Source: Haloferacaceae archaeon PL-Br10_E2g29
GTDB taxonomy: Archaea > Halobacteriota > Halobacteria > Halobacteriales > Haloferacaceae
Length of the DNA stretch: 5,324 bases
Direction of reading: 5' to 3'
NCBI GenBank assembly: GCA_001563965.1
Contig: LKMS01000123.1
Coordinates: 1 to 5,324, forward strand
Part shown: piece after piece, positions 1 through 5,310 of the stretch
How positions within the stretch are numbered: the stretch's first letter is position 1
Layout: every line of letters begins with the position of its first letter
The notes under the pieces: generated by a model
Seen by the model: the letters and a program-made list of their open reading frames with translations, nothing else
What the model was told of the DNA's origin: nothing
Databases searched by the model: none
Made by a program: the position numbers and the translations under genes

Positions 1-66
1 CCAACAAAATCGACCGAAAAAAGAACGTTTTTGTACCCACTCTTCGTCTGCTTCGACTGTATCACG

Positions 67-86
67 TGGACATCCAGTTATGTCCA
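67..86. repeat. 7-bp inverted repeat with 6-base spacer
   Basis: TGGACAT at 67-73 and its exact reverse complement ATGTCCA at 80-86 surround a 6-base spacer. The left arm overlaps a CACGTG palindrome at 63-68. The 13-base centre-to-centre spacing suits a dimeric DNA-binding protein more than an RNA hairpin, since it lies upstream of the likely orc1 transcription start. No regulator can be named. Confidence 0.4.
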
Positions 87-124
87 ATCATCTAATACGC
101 CGAGTAAACGGTCTCTGGGAGCCG

Positions 125-130
125 TATTAA
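125..130 (+). promoter_or_regulatory. Candidate TATA-like box of orc1
   Basis: TATTAA lies 42-47 bases before the orc1 ATG and is the best TATA-like hexamer close to the gene. The exact -25 to -30 position (142-147, CAAAGT) is not T-rich. With the 25-base box-to-start spacing seen at the other genes in this window, transcription would begin near base 155, giving a leader of about 17 bases. Evidence is motif and spacing only. Confidence 0.4.
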
Positions 131-146
131 CCGTGGCACCACAAAG

Positions 147-166
147 TTCCAGATGAAATGAAGGGG
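147..166 (+). promoter_or_regulatory. Origin recognition box (ORB) candidate
   Basis: The element reads TTCCAGATGAAATGAAGGGG. Against the archaeal ORB core as I remember it (a TTCCAGTGGAAAC dyad followed by a GAAGGGG G-string), it matches about 17 of 20 positions, including the intact G-string. Orc1/Cdc6 proteins bind such boxes through the winged helix and an AAA+ loop. It ends 5 bases before the orc1 start codon, with the G-string facing the gene. The AGGGGA at its end could also serve as a weak Shine-Dalgarno sequence if a leader is made. Confidence 0.65.
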
Positions 167-171
167 AATAA

Positions 172-1962
172 ATGACTGGTGACAATACACACACAGACGA
201 CATTTCTACGAACCGATCAGACGACTCGCAGGCCGATTCGACCGAGTCACCACCTGTATCGACAGCAACGGACGAGAACACGTCGACCAAAGATGTCGAC
301 GACGACCCACTCGATGCTAGTGACTCGACGCGTACAGCAACACGTGACCGTTCGGCAGCGTCGCCACATCTCGACTTCGACAGCATGCTTGACGAACCCG
401 ATGTGACCGATAGACTCGGTGGCCCAGACGGGGTTACTGACGCTGACGGCCTCGAAAGCAAGGGTTTGTTTGACGATCTCCTTGCCGGGGAACCGATTTT
501 CGAGAATAAGGAGGTTCTTCGTCCCTCGTACACGCCCCACAAACTCCCCCACCGAACCGATCAGATCAACCAGATGGCAACGATTCTCGTCTCGGCACTC
601 CGTGGCGACACCCCATCAAACATCTTGATTTACGGCAAAACGGGAACTGGTAAAACCGCCAGCGCAAAGTTCGTGAGCCAGGAACTCGAATCCACCTCAA
701 AAAAGTACGACGTTCCCTGCGAGGTCGAGTACATCAACTGCGAGGTAACCGATACCCAGTATCGCGTGCTTGCCCAGCTCGCAAACAAGTTCATTGAGAA
801 GAACGTAGCTCGCATCGAAGCCGAAATCACGGCGCTTGAACAGCTTCGAGATACGATGGCAGACGGAGTAGATTCTGCGGCCACGTCGGCGTCCGATTCG
901 GATCGATCTCACTCATCATCCCGTTCCTCGTCACCGAATTCACGCACAGAGCCACCGGCCCAACAACCCGGTGAGCAGTCAGCCGGCGACCGTGTCGAAA
1001 TTGATCCGACCGCGTACGACTCGGTTGACGAGGTAACCGAACGGATCGAGTCGCTGACTGAGGATGCCGACGAACTCGAACCCGTCCCGATGACGGGATG
1101 GCCGACCGATCGCGTCTATTCGACCTTTTTCGACGCGGTCGATTACAACGAACGGGTCGTCGTTATCATGCTCGACGAAATCGACAAACTCGTCGAAAAA
1201 AGCGGTGACGACACGCTGTATAATCTCTCGCGAATGAACTCCGAGCTCGTCAACTCGCGGATCTCGATTATGGGGATCTCGAACGATCTGAAGTTCACCG
1301 ACTTTCTCGATCCGCGCGTCAAATCCTCACTCGGCGAGGAAGAGATCGTCTTTCCGCCGTACGATGCGACCCAACTTCGCGATATTCTCCAACACCGTGC
1401 GGATGTCGCGTTCAAACCGGACGCACTCACCAGCGACGTGATTCCGTTGTGTGCGGCGTTCGCCGCGCAAGAACACGGTGATGCTCGTCGCGCGCTCGAC
1501 CTCCTTCGGACGGCTGGCGAACTGGCCGAACGGAGTCAAGCGGATATCATTGAGGAAACACATGTCAGACAGGCTCAAGACAAGATCGAACTCGACCGTG
1601 TTGTCGAGGTGGTCCGCACGCTTCCAACCCAGAGCAAAATCGTCCTCTTCTCGATTATTCTCCTCGAAAAAAACGGCGTCCACAACATCAACACCGGCGA
1701 GGTGTTCAACATCTACAAACGTCTCTGTGAGGAGATTGATGCCGACGTCCTCACCCAGCGGCGGGTTACGGATCTAATCAGCGAACTCGATATGCTCGGC
1801 ATCGTCAACGCGGTCGTTGTCTCGAAGGGTCGCTACGGTCGGACCAAGGAGATGGGACTCTCGGTTCCACTTGAGGAAACTGAAGCGGTTCTCCTCTCGG
1901 ACTCCAGACTCGGCGATATCGAAAATGTGCAGCCGTTCGTCCAAGCACGGTTCGACAACTAA
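172..1962 (+). CDS. orc1: Orc1/Cdc6 replication initiator (AAA+ ATPase)
   Basis: This cytoplasmic initiator binds ORBs at the origin and loads the MCM helicase. The 596-residue protein opens with an acidic, Ser/Thr-rich disordered tail (about 1-95). The AAA+ domain carries Walker A GKTGTGKT (155-162), Walker B LDEID (334-338), sensor 1 Asn371 in GISND, the FLDPRV arginine-finger segment (Arg382) and sensor 2 GDARRALDLL (436-445). A winged-helix DNA-binding domain fills roughly 470-596. A low-complexity insertion at about 221-300 separates the YRVLAQLANKF and GWPTDRVYSTFFDAVD blocks, which lie much closer together in compact archaeal homologues. All ATPase motifs are intact, so it should be active. 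The ATG at 172 is chosen because it directly follows the ORB and opens the frame; Met72 would remove only the disordered tail. The adjacent ORB and polymerase gene point to the main origin-linked paralogue. Confidence 0.96.
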   Translation: MTGDNTHTDDISTNRSDDSQADSTESPPVSTATDENTSTKDVDDDPLDASDSTRTATRDRSAASPHLDFDSMLDEPDVTDRLGGPDGVTDADGLESKGLFDDLLAGEPIFENKEVLRPSYTPHKLPHRTDQINQMATILVSALRGDTPSNILIYGKTGTGKTASAKFVSQELESTSKKYDVPCEVEYINCEVTDTQYRVLAQLANKFIEKNVARIEAEITALEQLRDTMADGVDSAATSASDSDRSHSSSRSSSPNSRTEPPAQQPGEQSAGDRVEIDPTAYDSVDEVTERIESLTEDADELEPVPMTGWPTDRVYSTFFDAVDYNERVVVIMLDEIDKLVEKSGDDTLYNLSRMNSELVNSRISIMGISNDLKFTDFLDPRVKSSLGEEEIVFPPYDATQLRDILQHRADVAFKPDALTSDVIPLCAAFAAQEHGDARRALDLLRTAGELAERSQADIIEETHVRQAQDKIELDRVVEVVRTLPTQSKIVLFSIILLEKNGVHNINTGEVFNIYKRLCEEIDADVLTQRRVTDLISELDMLGIVNAVVVSKGRYGRTKEMGLSVPLEETEAVLLSDSRLGDIENVQPFVQARFDN

Positions 1963-1992
1963 CGACGATTTTCACCATCGGTGATGTCGTCG
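1963..1992 (+). terminator. Hairpin directly after orc1 stop, possible terminator
   Basis: Immediately after the TAA, CGACGA (1963-1968) can pair with TCGTCG (1987-1992). Inside that, TCACC (1972-1976) pairs with GGTGA (1980-1984) around a 3-base loop. The internal loop is TTT on one side and TG on the other. No T-run follows, so an intrinsic archaeal terminator is not proven; it may mark an RNA 3' end or stabilise the transcript. Confidence 0.4.
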
Positions 1993-2002
1993 GTAGCAAC
2001 AG

Positions 2003-2016
2003 TGTCGACGTCGACA
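2003..2016. repeat. 14-bp perfect palindrome in convergent gap
   Basis: TGTCGACGTCGACA is its own reverse complement. It lies 41 bases past the orc1 stop and 29 bases past the end of sec11, between two convergent genes, outside any coding region. It could be a protein-binding site or form part of a two-way transcription end. SalI-like GTCGAC occurs twice in it, so a short, GC-rich self-complementary sequence arising by chance is also possible. Confidence 0.5.
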
Positions 2017-2044
2017 TCAATCGCTTCTCTCGACTACTGGCTCA

Positions 2045-3031
2045 CTACGATCGACTGAAAGCCACAAGACTGCCGCCAACTACCCCACCAACCGCTCCGA
2101 TTCCGACCGGAAGCAGTGGGCCGCTACTGGCCGCACCCGTGACGGCCAGCCGAATCCAGCCGAGATACGGGATTCGAAGCCGCCCAACACCGGTTACCCA
2201 GTCGGGCTCGACAACGGGCGCAATCCCGCTGGCTTGGTCGTACCGGCTGTTGCTGTTTTGATTGTCTCCCTTGGTGATGTAGCCGCTGTTGGGGGCCGGA
2301 CAGTTCGAGAGTTCGTCACAGTCGCTCGCGTCAGTATAGTCGGGATCCGCCCGGTCGTGCCAGTCTTCGCCCTCCTCAACGAACAGGTGGGCGCGATGGA
2401 TTATGGGCGACCCGCGAGAGCCTGGTTCGTTAAAGACAATTACGTTTCCGGGATCACTGAAACTGCTGTAGCCGGTCGTTTCTGCGGTCTCTGCGGTGAC
2501 GATTCCGTGGTCGTCTGCCTCGCCGGCGGCAAACCGGCCGGGGTCGGTCACGAAGACGAGATCATACTGGTTAATATTCGGCTCCATGCTCCCACTTTCG
2601 ACGGCAACCATGGGCGGCCAGACGCCGCTGAGGCCGAACAGGAGTAGTCCGATAATGATGACGATGCCAACGCTGATGAGAATTTCTCGAATAAATACCA
2701 GTGGCCCGGTTTCTGCGCCCCAGAACTGTTGCCACGGCGATTGATTTCTCCGGTCGTTCCGCGCTGCCGATGAGCTACCGTCGGACGGCGTGCTCAACCG
2801 ATCGTCGACGGAGCGTACATTGTCAGTCTGGGAAGCTGTCGGTTCCTCATCAGTCGGTTCAGTAGCAGGTGGCTCATGGACGTCGTCGTCAGCAGCCGAA
2901 CTGATTGCGTCGTCGCGAGCGTTCGGTTTGGTGACGTCGTCAACGGTAGTCGGTTCGGTGTCCTCGTCGGTAGCAGATGGGTCCACGCCAGCGTCGTGAT
3001 CGGCTGACTCCCGACGGTCCCTGCCATCCAT
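2045..3031 (-). CDS. sec11: Sec11-type signal peptidase I
   Basis: This membrane serine protease removes signal peptides from proteins exported by the Sec pathway. The 328 residues comprise an acidic, disordered, presumably cytoplasmic N-terminal tail (1 to about 105), a transmembrane helix (about 113-136), the catalytic domain and a second hydrophobic segment near the C-terminus (about 304-325). Nucleophile Ser148 lies in VESGSMEP, His212 in IIHRA and Asp256 in TKGDN; Asp265 may be the second conserved acid. Histidine replacing the bacterial catalytic lysine marks the archaeal/ER (Sec11) type. Two Cys (238 and 244) lie in an acidic loop just before the GDN block, in the outward-facing domain, and could form a disulfide. 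The start is the only Met before the membrane helix and has a TATA-like box at -25 to -30. It is convergent with orc1 and divergent from polD1. H. volcanii encodes two such enzymes; which paralogue this is cannot be told from sequence alone. Confidence 0.95.
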   Translation of the reverse strand: MDGRDRRESADHDAGVDPSATDEDTEPTTVDDVTKPNARDDAISSAADDDVHEPPATEPTDEEPTASQTDNVRSVDDRLSTPSDGSSSAARNDRRNQSPWQQFWGAETGPLVFIREILISVGIVIIIGLLLFGLSGVWPPMVAVESGSMEPNINQYDLVFVTDPGRFAAGEADDHGIVTAETAETTGYSSFSDPGNVIVFNEPGSRGSPIIHRAHLFVEEGEDWHDRADPDYTDASDCDELSNCPAPNSGYITKGDNQNSNSRYDQASGIAPVVEPDWVTGVGRLRIPYLGWIRLAVTGAASSGPLLPVGIGAVGGVVGGSLVAFSRS

Positions 3032-3125
3032 TACCCGCCTTTAATCGGGTGACTGTTTGAACCTTCTGGGCCGGCGCTGTGCGTCGTCGGCATCCTTTTG
3101 ACTGGAGCGACCCGAGAACATCGCA
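3032..3125. promoter_or_regulatory. Divergent promoter region of sec11 and polD1
   Basis: These 94 bases separate two divergent start codons. On the minus strand TTCAAA (3056-3061) lies 25-30 bases before the sec11 ATG. On the plus strand TTTTGA (3096-3101) lies 25-30 bases before the polD1 GTG. Identical spacing suggests leaderless transcripts in both directions. ACCCG (3033-3037) and CGGGT (3046-3050) form a 5-bp inverted repeat between the sec11 box and its start. The boxes are imperfect matches to the haloarchaeal TTTAWA consensus. Confidence 0.5.
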
Positions 3126-4763
3126 GTGCCTTCCGAGACGCCGTCACGAATCGTCCAGACGCTGGCGCGACAGGGTTACAACGCCGAGCGCGAGGCAGTG
3201 ACACTGCTCGCGAACGCGTCGAATCCGGCCGCCACCATCGAGGCAGTTGTTGAGGCGGCCGATGACGACGCGCTCAGACTCACCGCCGAGGACGTCCGTG
3301 CCTGTCTCGCACAGCGTGAACCCGTTGCCGACCCGCCGGGCGTTGACGCGAACGCGACTCAGACGCACGCGGACGCGAACGCGACTTCGACCAACACAAC
3401 CGGATCCACTCAGCCATCACAACCCTCTGTTTCAACTGGAGACAAAAAGACAGAAAAAGACCTGCAGAAACCCGAATCTCCACCTGAAAAAAAGCGGTTG
3501 TCAGACACCGATCGTAAAGAAACTACCTCGACAGCGAAATCCCCTCCCGAGCGCACCCCATCTCCGGCCGAAATCACGGGTGACATCACCGGGCGAAGCA
3601 CGGGAACGGGCAAGTACAGTCAGTTTGTGACGACGTTTCGCGACCGGTACGAACGGCTGTCGAAACTGCTGCGAAGCCGGGTCAACCACCGCCCCGCGTC
3701 AGCGATTGCCGCGATGCCCGGTGGCAGCGAGGCTGAACTCGTCGGGCTCGTCAACGACATTCGCTCGACCGCCAGCGGTCACTGGCTCATCGAACTCGAA
3801 GACACGACGGGGACGTTTCCGGCGCTCGTAATGAAGGATCGGCCGATCGCCGAACTGGTCGACGAACTCCTGTTGGACGAGTGCGTTGCGGTTCAAGGAA
3901 CGCTTTCGGACGACGCGGGCATTCTGTTTACCGATTCGATTCACTTTCCGGATGTGCCGCGAACGTTCCGGCCAAACACGGCCGACCGTCACGTGCAAGC
4001 GGCGCTCATCTCGGACGTCCACGTCGGCAGCCAGGAGTTCATGGCTGACGCGTGGAACCGATTTGCCGACTGGCTACACACCAACGAGGCCGAACACGTC
4101 GAGTACCTTCTCATCGCGGGCGACATGGTCGAAGGCGTCGGCATCTATCCGAATCAGGACGAGGAGCTCGACATTATCGACATTTTCGACCAGTATGAGG
4201 CGTTTTCCGAGCATCTGAAATCGGTTCCCGGTGACCTCGAAATCGTGATGATCCCCGGCAATCACGACGCGGTTCGGCTTGCGGAACCCCAACCCGGATT
4301 CGACGAGGAACTCCGCGAAATCATGTCCGCACACGACCCACGAATCACGGGCAATCCGTCGACAGTCGCCATAGAGGGTGTCTCGGTACTGATGTATCAC
4401 GGTGTCTCGCTTGACGAGGTCATCGCGGAACTGCCGAGCGACAAGGCGAGCTACGACGAGCCACACAAGGCGATGTACCAACTCCTGAAAAAACGCCACG
4501 TGGCCCCACAGTTTGGCGGGCACACGCGGGTTGCCCCCGAGGAGAAGGATTATCTCGTTATCGAGAACGTCCCCGACATCTTCCACACCGGCCACGTCCA
4601 CAAACTCGGCTGGGGGAAGTACCACAACGTGCTCGCGGTCAACAGCGGCTGTTGGCAGTCCCAAACTGACTTCCAAAAGAAGGTGAATATCAATCCCGAC
4701 GTGGCGCACGCGCCGATTGTCGACCTCGACACGTTGGAGATGACGGTTCGGAAGTTCGCGTAG
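3126..4763 (+). CDS. polD1: DNA polymerase D small subunit DP1 (3'-5' exonuclease)
   Basis: DP1 (also named dp1 or polB) is the proofreading exonuclease subunit of the archaeal replicative polymerase PolD; its partner, the large subunit DP2, is not in this window. The 545 residues begin with a small helical domain (about 5-65), followed by a disordered linker (about 66-165), an OB-fold region (about 200-275) and an Mre11/calcineurin-like phosphoesterase domain (about 290-545). The metal-binding motifs are complete: SDVH (Asp297, His299), AGDMVEG (Asp333), GNHD (Asn379, His380), YHG (His425) and GHVH (His490, His492). Exonuclease activity is therefore expected, unlike eukaryotic polymerase B-subunits, where the site is degenerate. 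The start is GTG; the next in-frame Met is residue 197, while the helical domain lies before it, and TTTTGA at -25 to -30 supports it. The linker has a repeated DANAT motif and a lysine-rich patch (107-138) unusual for a halophile. Confidence 0.96.
   Translation: MPSETPSRIVQTLARQGYNAEREAVTLLANASNPAATIEAVVEAADDDALRLTAEDVRACLAQREPVADPPGVDANATQTHADANATSTNTTGSTQPSQPSVSTGDKKTEKDLQKPESPPEKKRLSDTDRKETTSTAKSPPERTPSPAEITGDITGRSTGTGKYSQFVTTFRDRYERLSKLLRSRVNHRPASAIAAMPGGSEAELVGLVNDIRSTASGHWLIELEDTTGTFPALVMKDRPIAELVDELLLDECVAVQGTLSDDAGILFTDSIHFPDVPRTFRPNTADRHVQAALISDVHVGSQEFMADAWNRFADWLHTNEAEHVEYLLIAGDMVEGVGIYPNQDEELDIIDIFDQYEAFSEHLKSVPGDLEIVMIPGNHDAVRLAEPQPGFDEELREIMSAHDPRITGNPSTVAIEGVSVLMYHGVSLDEVIAELPSDKASYDEPHKAMYQLLKKRHVAPQFGGHTRVAPEEKDYLVIENVPDIFHTGHVHKLGWGKYHNVLAVNSGCWQSQTDFQKKVNINPDVAHAPIVDLDTLEMTVRKFA
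3345..3386 (+). repeat. 15-bp direct repeat, 27-bp period, inside polD1 linker
   Basis: GACGCGAACGCGACT occurs identically at 3345-3359 and 3372-3386. The 27-base period equals nine codons, so the frame is kept and each copy encodes DANAT (residues 74-78 and 83-87). It suggests local duplication within a disordered linker that tolerates length change. Confidence 0.6.
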
Positions 4764-4791
4764 TTGTCACCGAGTTCTTTACGCACGGTTT
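4764..4791. terminator. Short convergent gap, possible weak terminator
   Basis: Only 28 bases separate the stop codons of polD1 and the GNAT-like gene. ACCG (4769-4772) and CGGT (4786-4789) can pair around a 13-base loop, and T-run TTTT (4789-4792) follows for plus-strand RNA; CTTT also occurs at 4777-4780. The stem is short and the terminator call is weak, but transcription from both sides must end in or beyond this gap. Confidence 0.25.
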
Positions 4792-5217
4792 TCATGGTCG
4801 CTGTCGGAACCGAAGCGTCCGTGAGCCACGGAACATCGGCCCGGTTCCGTCCTCTCTGAAGCCGGCGGCTTTGGCCGCCGCCTGCAACTCGGCTGCCTCC
4901 TGTTCGATCAGCAGTTCGACCGCCATTTCCTCGCTGGCGGCAAAGCGAACTGGCTCGGCCAACAGCTGTTCGCAGGCGTCTGGGACTCCGCCGAGTTGGG
5001 TGACGTGGACGGTCTGTCCGTGGGCATCGAAGCTCACGAATCCGAGCAGTTCGGTTTCAACCGTGTTGGTGTCGAGGTTGGGATCGTTTCCGCTTTGCTC
5101 GCGCTCGGCGACGCGGACGCTCCGGTCGTGAACGAGATTACGGACGACATCGGTCGGCGCATCAGCCAGTGCGGCAATTGCCTCAGCATCGTCTTCGACC
5201 GCATCCCGAACGTGCAT
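4792..5217 (-). CDS. Divergent GNAT-like acetyltransferase family protein
   Basis: This 141-residue, Ala/Glu-rich protein has the outline of a GNAT fold. The N-terminal VRDAVEDDAEAIAALA (3-18) resembles the usual first strand and helix, LLGFVSFDAHGQTVHVTQLGG (58-78) resembles the central strands, and KAAGFRED (116-123) resembles the late K-x-G-F motif. The acetyl-CoA pyrophosphate loop (R/Q-x-x-G-x-G/A) is not visible; GGVPDACEQLL stands in its place. Catalysis and substrate are therefore uncertain. The start at 5217 is preferred because homology-like sequence begins there and TTTATG on the minus strand (5242-5247) lies exactly 25-30 bases upstream. An alternative ATG at 5250 would add 11 residues with no GNAT character and has no box at that spacing. 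It is convergent with polD1, with no visible functional link. Confidence 0.7.
   Translation of the reverse strand: MHVRDAVEDDAEAIAALADAPTDVVRNLVHDRSVRVAEREQSGNDPNLDTNTVETELLGFVSFDAHGQTVHVTQLGGVPDACEQLLAEPVRFAASEEMAVELLIEQEAAELQAAAKAAGFREDGTGPMFRGSRTLRFRQRP
4863..4880. repeat. GC-rich hairpin inside GNAT-like gene
   Basis: CGGCGGC (4863-4869) and GCCGCCG (4874-4880) form a perfect 7-bp stem with a 4-base loop, TTTG on the plus strand. It falls in minus-strand codons for the Ala-rich stretch AAAKAAG (residues 113-119), so codon choice in an alanine run may explain it entirely. It could slow ribosomes or RNA polymerase near the gene's 3' end. Confidence 0.4.
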
Positions 5218-5310
5218 GTGGGTTGCTACCGTGTGAATCCGCATAAACATTGGCGAACACGTGGCCGCCCAACTGAAGGCTTTATTGCTGCCCGCAGAAA
5301 ACGGCTCGCT
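5218..5310. promoter_or_regulatory. Divergent promoter region, GNAT-like gene and next gene
   Basis: This 93-base region holds two well-placed TATA-like boxes. TTTATT (5281-5286, plus) is 25-30 bases before the ATG at 5311. TTTATG (5242-5247 on the minus strand) is 25-30 bases before the ATG ending at 5217. Both fit leaderless haloarchaeal transcription. If the longer GNAT-like start at 5250 is used, the second box would lie inside that gene. Confidence 0.5.

Larger units (their letters stand above)
1..171. other. Non-coding origin-proximal region upstream of orc1
   Basis: No credible gene lies here; the only long frame is antisense and continues into orc1. The stretch holds an A-run/T-run segment around an AACGTT palindrome (17-32), a CACGTG palindrome (63-68), a 7-bp dyad (67-86), a TATA-like box (125-130) and an ORB-like element (147-166). 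Archaeal origins usually consist of an AT-rich unwinding region flanked by ORBs beside an orc1/cdc6 gene, so this is probably the orc1-side edge of an oriC. Most of the origin, including the main AT-rich element and further ORBs, would lie before base 1. That is inference from a single recognisable ORB plus the initiator gene. Confidence 0.6.

Noticed and set aside
17..32. A-run / T-run around AACGTT as an origin unwinding element
   Set aside because: Too short to call a duplex-unwinding element on its own; the main AT-rich element, if any, would lie before the window.
36..60. Possible second, minus-strand ORB
   Set aside because: The complement has ACGAAG and a later TGGG but no TTCCA-type dyad and a broken G-string; too degenerate to call.
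108..134. ACGGT / ACCGT inverted repeat around the orc1 promoter
   Set aside because: Only 5 bp with a 17-base spacer; expected often by chance.
78..542. 154-residue minus-strand frame crossing the origin-proximal region
   Set aside because: Most of it is antisense to the orc1 tail; its Ser-rich translation mirrors the GA/TC-rich codons and it has no promoter or homology cue.
2234..2647. 137-residue plus-strand frame inside sec11
   Set aside because: It is antisense to the Sec11 catalytic domain with all catalytic motifs on the other strand; hydrophobic character is a complement artefact.
3430..3449. ORB-like dyad TTTCAACTGGAGACAAAAAG in polD1
   Set aside because: It resembles the ORB dyad half but lacks the G-string, and it is in A-rich linker codons; chance similarity is more likely.
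4074..4709. 211-residue open frame antisense to polD1
   Set aside because: It lies entirely opposite the conserved phosphoesterase domain, shows no domain-like sequence, and is the expected shadow of haloarchaeal codon use.
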